Shown here one piece after another: positions 1 through 12,348 of a DNA stretch of 64,000 nt. The notes beneath the pieces were generated by a model. That model was not told where the DNA came from. It was given only the letters and a program-made list of their open reading frames with translations, and did not search any database. This DNA comes from Branchiostoma lanceolatum (Eukaryota > Chordata > Leptocardii > Amphioxiformes > Branchiostomatidae). The position numbers were made by a program, and so were the translations under genes. The stretch spans positions 10,538,596 through 10,602,595 of the forward strand of contig NC_089740.1 of NCBI RefSeq assembly GCF_035083965.1, in the 5' to 3' direction. Numbering within the stretch: the first letter of the stretch is position 1; every line of letters begins with the position of its first letter.

Positions 1-95
1 GTGTGTCGTCTTAGACTGGCTGAAATTTCCTGTACATTGTTACTAGTTAGCTGTAGGTACAAATGTGATGATTTCTAACTTGTTTGTCGTCCTAG

Positions 96-1348
96 GCTGG
101 CTGGAAGTCATGCTGGACAGGAGATTGAACCAAGACGACAATCGCGGCCTGCAACAAGGCCTGCTCGACAACAAACGTACGCCAAACCAGTTCCGCCTGC
201 TCTTGGAGCGTCGCCACCAAAGGACCTCTTCGCCAAATGGTGGCGGCGGCAAACAAACGGGGGTGGACTACCCCTCCTTGACTTCCCACTCTGTCTCACA
301 ACTTTTGAATCACCCTGTATATGCCTTCATACGGAACAAGCTGCCCGGGGAGGGCCCGGCGGGAGACGTCAAACTGTCGGGGAGCGTGCAACCCCTGGTG
401 AAAGCCTTGCCTTGTGACATTCACTTTGTGAACTTGAGGACGGTGCAGGCCATGGACGCGCCGGCGCCCACACAGGAGGCCGTCCTGCTGCTACATAGGA
501 AAGGGTTCGACTGCAGTTTCCCCGCCAACGGACTCAGCTGCTCTACAACTGGGGGAAAGGTGGGCTTTTTTAGCTGCATTCTGTTCCTCTGTATATAATT
601 TGGTAAAGGTCTCATAGCCTGTTTGAGGCCGTAGAGGCAGTGGGTCGCTAGTCCAGCTTTTTGGCTTGTATTAGTTGTGTTTTTCTTTCCCTGATTGTAT
701 TTTTTAATGTTTGTGCCCAGGGATATCTGAAAAACAGATCAGTACATCTGAGATGTACTCTGTTTAGATAAATAAAATTGAAATTGGCTGCATTCTGTTA
801 CTCTCTTACTCTGTGTAAAAGTCCCATAGCCTATGTGAGGCCGTAGAGGCAGTGGGTTGCAAGTCCACTGTGTCTTGGGTACGGTATTGCAGGACGGAGC
901 CGACCTCTCCTTCCACCACCCTTTTACCTCCCCAACCAAAGTCAGGTACCCATTTTCACACCTTGGTGGAGTGAAGTATGTCGTGTAAAGAGCCTTAAAT
1001 TGGAAATTTCCAAGGACACAACGTCTAGCCAGGAATACAAGGAGTAGCCGTGAACTTTCAATCCCTTCTCTGTTAGCCTAACCATTCGTCCATCGATGCC
1101 ACTGCATTGTATTGTGTGTGCCGTGTCGTACATATAGTTTTTGTTAAAATGAACCTAGTTGTAAAATGACCTTTTTTATTCTTTTTTACACTCAGGTTCA
1201 ACTAGAAGATCTGTTTAGGGACCTGGACTTGACAGACATCAAGGCGACATCGTTGTCCCTTATGTACGATGGACAAGTGCTAAACAGTAAGTCAACCCTG
1301 CAGCTGGACCCTATGGAAATCAATGCCTACCGGATCAGGCTGGATTAA
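96..1348 (+). CDS. MAN2A: Golgi alpha-mannosidase II, C-terminal end (two last exons; gene runs off the left edge)
   Basis: Exons 96-559 and 1196-1348; the intron has a GT donor at 560 and a CTCAG acceptor, phase 0. The protein is the C-terminal beta-rich part of a glycoside hydrolase family 38 mannosidase, the Golgi enzyme that trims two mannoses from GlcNAcMan5GlcNAc2 in N-glycan maturation. Recognisable family stretches are DRRLNQDDNRGL, DNKRTPNQFRLLLERR, YPSLTSHSVSQLLNHPV, CDIHFVNLRT, LLLHRKGFDC and the terminal LDPMEINAYRIRL. The catalytic domain lies upstream, outside the window. The exon at 96 begins at the second base of a codon, so the previous intron is phase 1. MAN2A1 and MAN2A2 cannot be told apart here, and an invertebrate gene may be co-orthologous to both. 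A glycine run near residues SPNGGGG is a lineage insertion. Confidence 0.92.
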
Positions 1349-2935
1349 ACCAGTTTCAACTAGATCATACCCGTTTCAACTGGATTGAACCACTTCAAAC
1401 TGGATTGCTTGGTGGAAAGGGTGACTATTCATTCCTAGGGTGGCATTTCTGCTGGAAATTTTAGGAACAGATGTGAACATTTAAACTATGGCAATAGAAG
1501 CAAATGTGAATCTTATAAATATGTAGACTCGATTTCTCTTGACAGCAGGCTTGTCCGAGATAGGCCTGTATACTAGTCAGCTTTTCTACAGAAGGAGATG
1601 CAATTTTTATGGCAGTCTAGCTATCGTGGGAAGACAAGATTTGATAAGAGCATTCCAAGGGGGTGGGTCGTACTGGTTCTGTCTCTCAGGTATTTATAAA
1701 TACATCGTCACTGCACTAATGATGAAGGGGCTGTCTCAAACTTAGTTTTTTTTTCTCCTAACAAAATTCTTTTGCCAGTTCTACATCATAATGTGCAGTA
1801 TTTCTTTATTGACCAGAACACCCCTTTCAGTTAAAATAAGCTATTCCATCCTACAGTTTTTGGACACGGGACTAGTCTAGTAGCAGTCTATCTGGGGGGG
1901 GGGCAGAAACTTGTATTTTGTTTGGAGGAAAAATCGAAGGAGAGACAGCCCCATCTCATAGCATTTTTAAAACAGGATATAGCAAGGATTTAAGAATCAT
2001 GTGTGTAACACACCATCTAACAGGTCCAATAAGCAATTATCCTTGCATTTATAACTCTGCAGGTATAAGTTATGTAGTTAATATGCAGATTGTACATTTT
2101 TGCTACATTTTACCAGCAGGCATCATAGCAAGCTTTTTAAAGGAGATATATTATTAATATGACAACACATATTTTACTAGAAGCATTTCATGAAATGGAA
2201 CACCTCCTTTCTGCCATTTGCAACTTTCTTCCTCACTTAAGGTAGAAAGAACAGTTTGAATTTGTGACAATATGAAAGACATGTTATATTATGCACTTTG
2301 AAGTTTCAACTCCAATTCAATTTTTATTGACTCAAACTATAAAAGGCATATTATTAACCTTATCAATGATAAACATTGTCACGTAAAATATTACCTAAAA
2401 GTACAACAGCATATACAATGTACTGAGTGTAATGTAGACACTTCTTGCAGTGATATCAAAAAGAAAGGAAAACTTTGGAAGCAATAATTGGACTGAAAAT
2501 TTGGCTTCCATGCTGCTCAGTAGAAATGTTCAACCTGAGCATACAAAAATGTGCAATAGGCAAAAGGTGTTTTCAAAAGGTGAATGTTGTTTTTGCTTTA
2601 CAACATTAAGTCATTCCAGCTAAGTATTTATCCGCCAGCAACCATGGGCAAGATTGGAAAACAAGATTTATTAGATTTTTCATTTCTGTTCAGTATTTCT
2701 TGTGCTTTGTGAAAATTTATGTATCCAAGAAGCATTTCTGTCTTGTTTGAGAGGGTTTTTTTTGGCGTACGTTCATTTTCTTTTAACAATTTGAGAGGGG
2801 AAAAATCTGCCCTCTGTTTATGTATGCCAAGAAAGTTTGTGGCAAGATTTTGAAGGTCGGCAGATTTATATACTGAACAGTTGTTTCTTTGTTTAGTTAC
2901 ATTTTGTACTTCTATTCACATCTGTGCCTAGTTTT

Positions 2936-3056
2936 AATCTCCAAGCAGATGTTGGGGTATAAAATGGTATCCCCAAGTTGGGGTAGAGTTACTGCCAGAA
3001 GTAAACAGCAGGTTAGAAAATGTTAAGATTCCTAGCCCAACATCTGCTTGGAGATT
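2936..3056. repeat. 121-bp MITE-like element with perfect 21-bp terminal inverted repeats
   Basis: Left end 2936-2956 (AATCTCCAAGCAGATGTTGG plus G) is the exact reverse complement of the right end 3036-3056. The interior carries GGGGTATAAAATGGTATCCCC, itself a near palindrome. No coding capacity. No clean target-site duplication is visible. It sits in the presumed mannosidase 3' UTR. Confidence 0.75.
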
Positions 3057-4247
3057 TCAAGTATCTAGTTTTGCTTTAGTTTGTGTGCATGAAATGAACT
3101 ATAATTGTTGTTTATTTCTGCTTGTTACATTGCATATTTTGAGCACATGAAGTTTATGATTAGCATAACGTTAGATTGCTTTAACTTTAGTAATTAGCTG
3201 TGATGATTGATAACGAGCAACAAAATGATTTCTGTGTAGTAAGCGGAAAAGCAGGAATTGATTTTTCTGTGAAATTTTCTATTTTCAAATTGTGTTACCT
3301 TTAAGGGATGACATACAGTCCAAGTTTGAAAACTTAAAGTTTTCTACTAAGCATAAATGTTCATGCATGACTTACGAATGTGCTGCTGCTTTCTGTATAA
3401 AATTTGTGGATAAAGCTAGCCCTAAATTTGGTGCCAGGTTTTCTTGTGGTTGTACAGTCATATGTAATTTGCATTCCATGTAGAGATTGATCTGCTACGT
3501 CTAACTTTATCAACTATTGTGGGTGATGTTTTTGGGTGGATGGTATGTTTTGTAGGCAATGTATACCATTAAGAAAGTTAAGATTTTGTTTCGCATAAAT
3601 TATATATGTATCATATGATTATCATTTGGCTTCATACAAATCATATTCTGAGTATGTACAATAAGTTTAGATGGTAAACATACTTTCTGATTTTCAATTA
3701 TCCTCAATAGCACAGATTGCATATTCGAAAGGGCTTGAATTAAAGTGTTAAAATTTTATTTTCCTTTGAATAATCCAAAATCATGTGATGATGCAGTAGG
3801 GCTTAAAACGATGTTTACTGTCAGTTTTGATTCAAAAGATTGTTGATTTCTTTTCTTCATCAAATGATTTTGTTATGATTTGCGCAGTAATAATTTTAGC
3901 AAATCTGATAGGTTACCATTTGGGTAAAAGTTGTGCTCTTTCTTTGATTGATTCTAATTTGATTTGTCTTTATGCATTTTCCAATGTCTCCAAAACACCT
4001 TCACTGCATTTTATATGTAATACCATTGATACAGTTAGTCAAACCTGCCAAAGGCAACATCTTATCAATGGGAGACTTAGAATATTTTTTGGTTGGACAG
4101 AGATGCTTAAGGAGTGTACCATCTAGTAGCATAAGGAGGGGGGGTTCCAACCTTGACGATTGACAAGTTTCTTAAACTTTAAGCCATTCCATTTCTCTTT
4201 TGTACAAGGACAACTTTTTTAACCAAGTGTCCATACATTGCATTTCT

Positions 4248-4488
4248 TAAGGTTCCCTTTCCACTAGATGGCAATTGCTGAGTAACCATACAACGACCAA
4301 AATTGGATTTGTGTAACCCTTGATTTCATGATTGGAATATGATGCAAGTTCAGAAGTATGATGATCATCCTAAAGACAACAAAACACACAAAACATAAAA
4401 AGATTGGTCCTTATCTGTGAATTCTTTAAGCAATCAGTTGAATTTTAGGTTACTCAGCGTTCGCAGCTTCTAGTTGAAAGGGAATTTA
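4248..4488. repeat. Imperfect inverted repeat, ~40-bp arms (MITE-like)
   Basis: About 4248-4287 (TTCCCTTTCCACTAGATGGC through GAGTAACC) pairs imperfectly with about 4447-4488 (GGTTACTCAGC through TTGAAAGGGAA). The arms are separated by ~160 bp of AT-rich sequence without coding potential. Confidence 0.5.
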
Positions 4489-5586
4489 TAAGGTGTGTAA
4501 CATCTAAGCTATATAAGCCTGACAGTTAAAATAACCCTATGTAATTTTTGGTACCAAAAAACAACATGAGAAAAAGAGTCTGTCTTGTTGATAGCCAATA
4601 TCTCTTGTCAAACTTGTAAATCAAGACTTTATCCTTTGTATGTCTTTATGTCTTTATTGAAGAAAATCCATACTAGCAGGATACAAACTTCGTATAGATT
4701 TTACCGATTCTTTAAGATTTCTTTGCACATCTTGACCCTTTGCTGCTCTGCCTTGTTCATAAATCAAAGTTGTATGCGTTTTACATAATATTTGTACAGG
4801 AGGCGAGTTCTAGATGTTAGGTCTTCTCTATCATATATAGGTCGTAGGTCATGTACATTTCTCTGGAACAGTCTATTTTTGGATGGGGAAGGGAGGGAAT
4901 CAGGGGAGAGGAAAAAATAAAGAATAAAGCAATATAGATGGTGTCTGTGTCTTTTAATGTGTGAAATATTCATTTTTATCATATACAAAACAAAATTCAT
5001 GTCATACAGAAAAATGCACTATGCATGTATACAGTCATGTAGACTAAGTACATGTATTGTTCATTGAAGACTTGATTTGGAAGCCCATAGAATTATGTAG
5101 AAATCCATGATCCATGATTGAAGTTATAAAATTTATATGCTATTATCTTACAAATTTAGAGAAATGCATAGGACAACAATTCTATGCAAAGTTTTAAAAT
5201 GTTAAAATACATACTGTATATAAATGGTAAACATCTACCATAGAAACTTGAAAACTTAATATTAACCACTCTCCACATTGACTATACAAAAAGAAAAAGG
5301 CTCAGCCCCATCCCATGGATGCAGGGTAGCCATCAATGGATTGAGCCATTCCTTCCAGTATCCAGACTTGATTCGACCAGATTCATAATCTCACCCGTGC
5401 CTGTGCCTGGCTGGATCCAGATTCACATTCAATCCTGGTTATAATGAATGAGGTCTATTGCTAACAAGGCTGGGATCCAGACTAAATGTAGGATCAAGAA
5501 CAAAGTTTGAGATCGTATTCACAATGATTGTTCTCCCAGGGGGGTCACTGTCACTACTAGACCAGGCTGCTCTCCCCGGGGGGTCA

Positions 5587-7610
5587 CTATTTGCGTATAA
5601 AAGCAGGCATAAATGTGAGGAGTGCAGCGAACACCAGGATGGCCGTACCCAGTGCGATCTGCCACCACTCGTTAGGGATGAACTCTGGAAGGAACGAGAT
5701 TGTCAAGTCACGTCTTACTTAACCCCACTAGTTTTCAGCAACATATGGAGTCTCTAAACTCTAGAGACTCTAAAATATCATCAGGAGACCCAAGGTCAGG
5801 TACAAGTGGACCAAAAGAAGATGAATTTCAGCTCAGTATGCAGTAGTATTTTCCAAAACATACCTCTTTTTGGAATGTTTTTAATTATGACAATTATTCT
5901 CTACTACCAAATGACTGCACTGTCGACAAAGGCACCCATTTTAACTTTATGAAAAATACATTTTCATCAATTTCCTGTCATAGAGTTAAGATCTTTTGGA
6001 CGGAAGGGGAAATTTTTTTCTGTCCCGTTACAAGCAAAGCAATTTTCTGTCCTGGGACAGAGGTACATGTAAGGGTGCTGGAGACAGCCCTGCACTGCAC
6101 ATGCACACTTCAACCGTGAACTTGCTTATTGATTGGTACAAAATATCTGATGCTCACCTGGTTCATCCACACACACGAGCGGTCCCACGGTCAGGTACCC
6201 CTCGCCTTCTCTCGCTGTTAACGACACGTTCACCACGGGAAGAGCCGTCAAGTCCGTCAGGTAACCCTCGTCGGTCCGCCAGACTGTGTCGTTGGCGTCA
6301 CAGTTACAGGATTGGTCAGGACTTGGCTGGCAGTTTTGCTGGACGCCGCACCCACACTGTCCGGTCCGTCTGCCGGCGCCGCCCCAGGAGTACATGCGAG
6401 TGTTAGCTGTGGTCTCCCACCAGGATACGTTTTCTGAAACACAAGATTATGGTATTGTATTACAGATGGTCGTTGATTACCACTAGAAATGTCACTTTAT
6501 ATAGAATTATTAGGTCAATTGCCTCAGATACAAACACTGCTACTTTACAGTCAAGTAATTTTTTCCGAAACAAAGAAAAAATTTTCTATAAAACTTTGAA
6601 CTGAAGGCAGCTTAAAAAAGGAGAGATCTTCAAATCTACCCTTAATTTTACCTGACGCCTGACGGTATTCTGAGGTGCTATCAAAGTTTTTGAATTCTCA
6701 GATGTAAACATCTGAGTGTGTGATATACTGAAATTTGGTGCTGTATACTTATATGTTGATCACCTTGTACAAATAAAAGCAGGACCTGTTCTTTTATTTC
6801 AGCACATACTTTCATCCAAAATATGTTGAACCCTAGTTGTGAAGCTTTAATGTTTATGGCTCTACCCACCTGCAAGTTGAAGTGGACTGTTCCGACACTC
6901 ATATCGTATGAACTGTTGACATCTGGCCGACTTCTGTACAACAGCCTGGATCTGCTCCAAACTGCCCTGGTAGGCAACCTGGAGGTGAAAATCACCTGGA
7001 AAGTAAAGAAGAAGAGAGTGAGAATCATGGTCTACATGCGCCCCCTAGAGGCCTAGTAGAAAACTGCAGCATCACCTCAAAAGTGGATTTAAGGCTTGTA
7101 GTTTAAGTGTTTACCTCCTGAAGACACTCTTCTTCTGTCCTCACTGCTGTGGTGAAGAACTGTCATCGTGTCCAGACCCGAGAAGTCGCAGTACACGTTG
7201 AATTCCGCCAGGGGGCCTTCCTGTCCGTCTACATCCAGACTGTAGGAGCCACTGTCTTCTGCACCGGACAGTCTTGTAGCCAGACATGATTCTTTCTGTG
7301 ATGACACTGTAATGACTGTATCAGCAGATACAATACGATAAAATACAAGTAATGACGCAAATATCATGATAAGAAACGGCAAAAAACGTATCCTTACATA
7401 CAGATTAAGGAAAGACCTCTAAAACACTTGCACATACATGTAACGGGTACATGTAAAGGAATTAACAAGCATTGTACAAGAAGAATAAAAGTAAGAGCAA
7501 GAAGCAGGTAGTGTTTGCAAGGAAACGTTTTGCCTACCTTGAGGGGATACGATGGCCGAAATAATTGCAATCTTCATCAGAAGTAAACTGTTGCATCCGT
7601 ATGGAAACAT
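5587..7610 (-). CDS. Small single-pass membrane protein related to the contactin-associated (CNTNAP) fibrinogen-like region
   Basis: Five exons on the minus strand: 7610-7538 (start and hydrophobic signal peptide, MFPYGCNSLLLMKIAIIS), 7315-7115, 6995-6870, 6433-6158 and 5717-5587 (stop). All introns are phase 1; total ~268 residues. Exon 2 (CLATRLSGAEDSGSYSLDVD ... FNVYCDFSG) matches the start of the fibrinogen-like region of neurexin IV/CNTNAP proteins. Exon 3 has SLEQIQAVVQKSARCQQFI and exon 4 VSWWETT, MYSWGG, GQCGCG, CNCDANDTVW and EGYLTDLTALPV, all in CNTNAP order. The last exon encodes one transmembrane helix (WWQIALGTAILVFAALLTFM) with a tail of about six residues. Laminin G, EGF and discoidin modules are absent, so this is a stand-alone module on a membrane anchor. 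The last acceptor (TTAAG) lacks a good pyrimidine tract and is the weakest splice site. The alternative acceptor for exon 2 is at 7306. Function unknown; adhesion or recognition is a guess. Confidence 0.75.
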
Positions 7611-8080
7611 TTTGCTGCTGTTTCGAGTTCAGAATACAAAGTATTTGACGACTCTGTAGCTCGCTGCAGTGCTAAAAGCAATCCTAACCCACCGTACGTC
7701 CTCCTCTCAACACATTTAGACTTCTAAAAATCACATAAAATCCATAAAAAGGCGTCTTGCGATAAAAATCGGGCATCACGTTAGAAAAATCACGGAAGTG
7801 TTTTGTTTCCTTGGTGTTTGTACACACCTGTTAACTTTTGAGAGCAGCAAAACGCGATGAAAATATGTGAAGTACTACTTACTACTTACCGAAAGATACG
7901 GACAGTTGTTAGTTTAATGGTTTTGACGACCAAATTGTTTTCCTCCATCAAACGACTTTGAAATGTTGTAAGCTTAGGCATTTAGTATGTTTTTAACTAT
8001 GATACAAAAAATCACATGCGTTTTGTTGCGGTACAGGTAAACTTCTATGAAGGTCAGAGGTCATCTGTCCACCTGTGCAA
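7611..8080. other. Intergenic stretch, no gene seen
   Basis: Upstream of the minus-strand CNTNAP-like gene, so it should hold that gene's promoter and 5' UTR. No core promoter element could be assigned with confidence. Confidence 0.35.
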
Positions 8081-8404
8081 CAGATGGAGTCACAGCGTCA
8101 TCTTTCAGTCTTCATCAATACTGCAGTATGAAATACAGTACAGTGTACCAGTATGCCATGGTTATCGTTTGTTCTAAATAATGCCCTATCAAAAAGAGTT
8201 CTTGACGAATTCGTTTTCCTTTTTGAATTCGTATCTTTCTAGATATAATGTCGGATTCCATAAAATTGTTTTAGATGATACTTTGAGCTGGGTTAGTGAC
8301 TGCTTTCTAGAAGAGGGTGGCGAGAACTACTCGTATGTGGCATACTAGTATTTCATACTGCAGTACTGACAAGGACTGAAAGGTGACGCTGTGACTCCAT
8401 CTGT
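8081..8404. repeat. Foldback/MITE-like element with ~60-bp inverted arms
   Basis: 8081-8140 (CAGATGGAGTCACAGCGTCA onward, including CTGCAGTATGAAATAC) is nearly the reverse complement of 8345-8404 (GTATTTCATACTGCAG ... GCTGTGACTCCATCTG). The ~200-bp interior has no coding signal. Confidence 0.7.
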
Positions 8405-9801
8405 TGTCTTGTACAGACTGGCTTACTGATGTGTTATGTGTTTGTAGCAGTCTGAAATGGCAGATTTAAAGTACTAGTAAGGTTCTACATCTTTTCACCT
8501 GTAAAAAGTAGGTATTTTCAGGCAACATAATCGTTCTTTGGCAGTGTTTTCAGTAAACCTGTCCATGAGCCTGTCTATAGTGTGTAGGTATGTCCATGGT
8601 ATATGATATTATTGTCTGGCGTCCAGATATTTATGATATAAGAAGACGGACAGCTAAACAAAAGGCTGCAGTTCTAGAAGAAAGCCGATGATGTCTACAC
8701 AATGATTAACTTATACTTATTACGGACAAAGCTTGATGTGTTCATGAATATAGGTGGCGCTTTGACGGATGTGACATGAGATCCACACCCGCACTTAAAA
8801 TGTATCCTTTCTGTGCCAATGCGTGTTCTGAAAAGTGTTATAGGTCATTCTAAATGTGTGTGAAGACTTTCAGGCCTGTTTGGCAGTGTGATTACTGACT
8901 TTTTGTCTAATACCTTGAATATTTGTGCAATTCAAAAGAGGGCAGTATATACCCTTTCAGAGCCTAACCTGCAGTACCGCTCCCAGCCGTATCCAGAAAA
9001 GTGACAAAGGAGACCGCCAAATTGCCAAATTTCGGTATTTTCGGGAATGGGGAAATCGTGAAAGACTCGCAAAGGGGTTTGAAGTTTTTAAGCTTCTTTG
9101 ACCTTGAACTTAGAAATGCAATCACCGAGAACAAAGAACTATGATATTTAAGACATTTCGCCAAAACCCCAATGAGATATTAATTCCGATGATATAAATT
9201 GTATGTTTTCTTTGCAATTTACCAGTAGAAGCGGTCAAGTGTACGTGTATTTCGTGTACTTGTCACTTTCTGAAAGGCTACCATATTTAAATCTAAGTCG
9301 TATTTGATCAAACAAGAAGATGTTAAAGAAATGTAACGAAGTTTTTGTTCCATTCCCATGTATTGGTGTTCGAACTTTGCATATCTTGATGTTTATGTGC
9401 ATTTTTGGAATAAACGTTTTAAGGGAAGTTGTTTATGTTTTTGTATTCATTTCAAATAAACTTCAGCCGGGAAGGCGTGTTGTTTTCTTTAGTTACCTAC
9501 GATAGCAAATGAGGTGCAGTCTAATCATGATCACCGTTGTGTCAAAAATTTACATCAACATAATTTACCCATCATGCCGCGTTTTGTCTCTGGACCACGA
9601 GTGAAAGAGACCGATTGTGGAAGTAGTGTAGAATGGTGTGACTTAAAGTATGGCGTCGGTCCTAATCATAGTTAATCACTTCCCTTCAGGAGATAGAATA
9701 GAATGGATTGCAGGCTTAAACGCTTGTAAGTGAGTCTGGGGAGTCAAATATAGATAAATAAGAAATTTATGTACAATGATACAATACACAAACTTTAGTC
9801 C

Positions 9802-9807
9802 TTTATT
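9802..9807 (-). terminator. Poly(A) signal AATAAA downstream of the orphan terminal exon
   Basis: Plus-strand TTTATT reads AATAAA on the minus strand, 60 bp past the TAA stop at 9867-9869. The spacing suits a genuine 3' end. Confidence 0.45.
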
Positions 9808-9866
9808 TTAGTTGCTTGTATCTCTTTCACAACCCACTCATGGTTTAATAGTACGTATCAGAAGTG

Positions 9867-10022
9867 TTAAGTTTTCGACAGTTTCTTCAAATACGCCAGC
9901 GATTTTTCAGCCAACGTAGCCATCTTGTCAGACTTACAGTACGTCTTGACAGACGACGTTGGTAGTTCTAAAGACACAGCATAGTAAAATGTATCATGAA
10001 GCTCTCTGACAAGGCTCTGAAT
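9867..10022 (-). CDS. Orphan terminal exon of an unidentified minus-strand gene
   Basis: Fifty-one codons plus a TAA stop are open behind an acceptor reading AAATTTTCAG. The peptide begins IQSLVRELHDTFYYAVSLEL, contains SVKTYCKSDKMATL and ends LKKLSKT. It looks like a helical, basic C-terminus; I do not recognise the family. Together with the poly(A) signal at 9802-9807 this resembles a real last exon. No matching upstream exon is evident between it and the GPCR at 12349, and any upstream exon would have to lie beyond or within the right arm of the inverted duplication. It could therefore be a relic stranded by the rearrangement. Phase 0 is assumed. Confidence 0.4.
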   Translation of the reverse strand: MQSLVRELHDTFYYAVSLELPTSSVKTYCKSDKMATLAEKSLAYLKKLSKT

Positions 10023-11399
10023 CTGAAAATTTTATTTGTGGTTTAACATTGTGAATTGTTTATGAAGCAGAAGTGTAACACCAGTATTTCAGCAACAAAA
10101 GTCACTGACCTACTCTAATAAACTATATCTATGGAACCAGAACGTCAAAAAGTGCAGCATATCTCATGTAAACTGCATTTTCCCGATAAACCGACCAAAT
10201 GTTTCTTCATGAATAGATTATGCTAATGACTACCATAGCATTCACCGTAATCCAAAACCAATCAGTGTTATGAACCGAAATTATAACTATTAATGGCGAA
10301 TGGAACAAAAACTTCGTTACATTTGTTTAACATCTATCTTCTTGTTTGATCAAATACGAATTAAATTTGAATATGGTAGCTTTCCAGAAAGTGACAAGTA
10401 CACGAAATGCACGTACACTTGACCGCTTCTACTGATAAATTGTAAAAGAAGCATGCAATGCATCATAGGACCTGATGTTCTATCAAGGTTTAGGCGAAAT
10501 GTCTTAAATATCGATCGTAGTTATTGGTTTTTAAAGATTGCATTTCTAAGTTCAAGGCCAAAGAAGGTTGAAAACTTCAAACCCCTTTGCGAGTCTTTCA
10601 CGATTTTCCCATTCCCAAGAATACCGAAATTTGGCAATTTGGCGGTCTCCTTTGTCACTTTTCTGGATACGGCCGGGAGCGGTACTGCAAGTTGGGCTCC
10701 AATAGGGTATATACCCCCCTCTTTTAAATTGCAAAAATATTCAGGGTATTAGACGAAAACTTAGTAAAAACACTGTCAAACAGGCCTGGAAATCTTCACA
10801 TACATTTAGAATGACCAGTAAGACTTTTCAGAACACGCGTTGGCATCAAAATTATCAATTTCAGTGCGGGCGTGGAGCTCATGTCACATCTGTCAAAGCG
10901 CCACCTATATTTATGTTCATATCAAGTTTTGTCCGTAATGAGTCAGTTAAGCATTATGTAGACATCATCCACTTTCCTTGAGAACTTTAGCCTTTCACTT
11001 TACTATATCCTTCTGCTTATATTATGAATATCTGGACGCCAGACGACAAAATCATATAACATGGACATACCTACACACTATTGACAGGGTATATGGACCG
11101 GTTTACTGAAAACACTGCCAAACAACATTACGTTGCCTTGAATTACCTGTTTGTAACAGAAGAAAAGACGTCGAACCAATTACAAGTACGTTTAACTGCC
11201 ATTCCAGACTGCTAGCTACAAACACATAAAGCGTTTTCAGTAAGCCAGTCTGTACAACCAGTCTATATTTTACAAGTATGGTCTTGCTGCATCATTCTGT
11301 TGTCTTGTGTCCACTTATTTGTCACATAAGTGAATAGACAGTTGAGTTAAAGACAAAAGGTATCTAAGGAATGCAGATGATGTCTACAGATATATTAAG

Positions 11400-11800
11400 A
11401 TACGTAAAATTACGTACAAGACGTGACGTGTACATGGATGTAGGTGGCGCTTCGACGGACTTGACATGAGATCCACCCCGCACGTAAAATTGACCCTTTC
11501 TATTCAAACGCGTCTTTTGAAAAGTATTAAAGGTCATTATAAATGTATGTGAAGACTTCCAAATCTACTTGGCAGAGTATTCGCTGGCTTTAAGTCTAAT
11601 GGTTTAATCTTATCGTATTTCTACTCAAAGGGAGTGTATACCCTATTGGAGCCTAATCTGCAGTACCGCTCCCGACCGTTTCGAGAAAAGTGGCAAAGGA
11701 GACCGTCAAATTGCCAAATTTCGCTTTTTTCGGGAATCGGGAAATCTGGAGAGACTCGCAAAGGGGTTTGAAGTAGTGAGGCTTCTTTGACCTTCAACTT
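11400..11800 (+). repeat. Third copy of the CTGCAGTACCGCTCCC interspersed repeat
   Basis: Shares with the inverted-duplication arms the order GATGATGTCTACA, TAGGTGGCGCTT, GACATGAGATCCA, CTGCAGTACCGCTCCC, AATTGCCAAATTTCG and GCAAAGGGGTTTGAAG. No protein-coding potential was found in any copy. Confidence 0.65.
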
Positions 11801-12348
11801 TGAAGTTGAACCTTGTGAGTCACCTGGCGAAAGTGAAAAGATCTTCTTTTTCGTAGGAACTTTTCAAGCCTATGTGCGAAAAGAAGGTATCAAAAATGAA
11901 GTACTTCGTTGCTCTCACTCAACGGTTCCTGATTTCTGCCTGAAACGATTTGAGAATATGTGAACATTTGCGCAACGTTTAACAGTTTATAGTTATGCTC
12001 CGAAATTTGTAAATATGCCCCTTAATTCCGAGTAAGGTCGTGAACTTTCTGAACGACCGTCGTACATATATAGCGCTCTTATCAAGGCGTGTATTTACCT
12101 TTCCGCCCCGCAACAGCATGTGTTTGTTTTGTATCATGGGTTAACGTCATAAAACTGTTCGCCTATTTGTACAAACTCCCACCCTATATCACACAGATTA
12201 CCATACTTCGGTCGCTGCAGAAGCCTTCAGTTATTTCGCGTTGGTAGACAGTTCTGGACTTCGCTGTTAGGCAAGCTACGCTCATTTCTTCCTTCATAAA
12301 GACTGAAACTGGAACAGGGATCACACCAGAAACTTTTCAGAAATAGAC
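11801..12348. other. Upstream region and presumed 5' UTR of the FFAR4-like GPCR
   Basis: No ORF of note. The ~150 bp before the ATG at 12349 become GC-richer, consistent with promoter and 5' UTR. No TATA box could be assigned. Confidence 0.35.

Larger units (their letters stand above)
1349..4945 (+). other. Probable long 3' UTR of the mannosidase gene, with paired poly(A) signals
   Basis: AT-rich, with no convincing coding exon on either strand; the ORFs here are short, lack splice context and resemble no family. Two AATAAA hexamers at 4916-4921 and 4923-4928 are the first strong tandem pair I noticed downstream of the stop, so the transcript may end near 4945. Two small inverted-repeat elements lie inside. 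The UTR length is inferred; an earlier poly(A) site is possible. Confidence 0.4.
8405..11265. repeat. Large inverted duplication: ~0.95-kb arms 8405-9356 and 10288-11265
   Basis: Reading the right arm in reverse complement gives, in the same order, landmarks of the left arm: GTACAGACTGGCTTACTGA, TTTGGCAGTGTTTTCAGTAA, GTGTGTAGGTATGTCCATG, TCTGGCGTCCAGATATT, GATGATGTCTACA, ATAGGTGGCGCTTTGAC, the CTGCAGTACCGCTCCC block, GCAAAGGGGTTTGAAG, GCGGTCAAGTGTACGTG and TTGATCAAACAAGAAGAT. Identity is high but interrupted by small indels, so the copies have diverged. The 0.93-kb spacer (9357-10287) holds an apparent terminal exon. ORFs inside the arms are non-coding by-products. Confidence 0.8.

Noticed and set aside
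8964-10752. 60-99-codon frames on both strands sharing peptide words such as FGNLAVSFVTFLDTAGSG
   Set aside because: They come from opposite arms of the inverted duplication; the shared peptide reflects the DNA repeat, with no start or splice logic.
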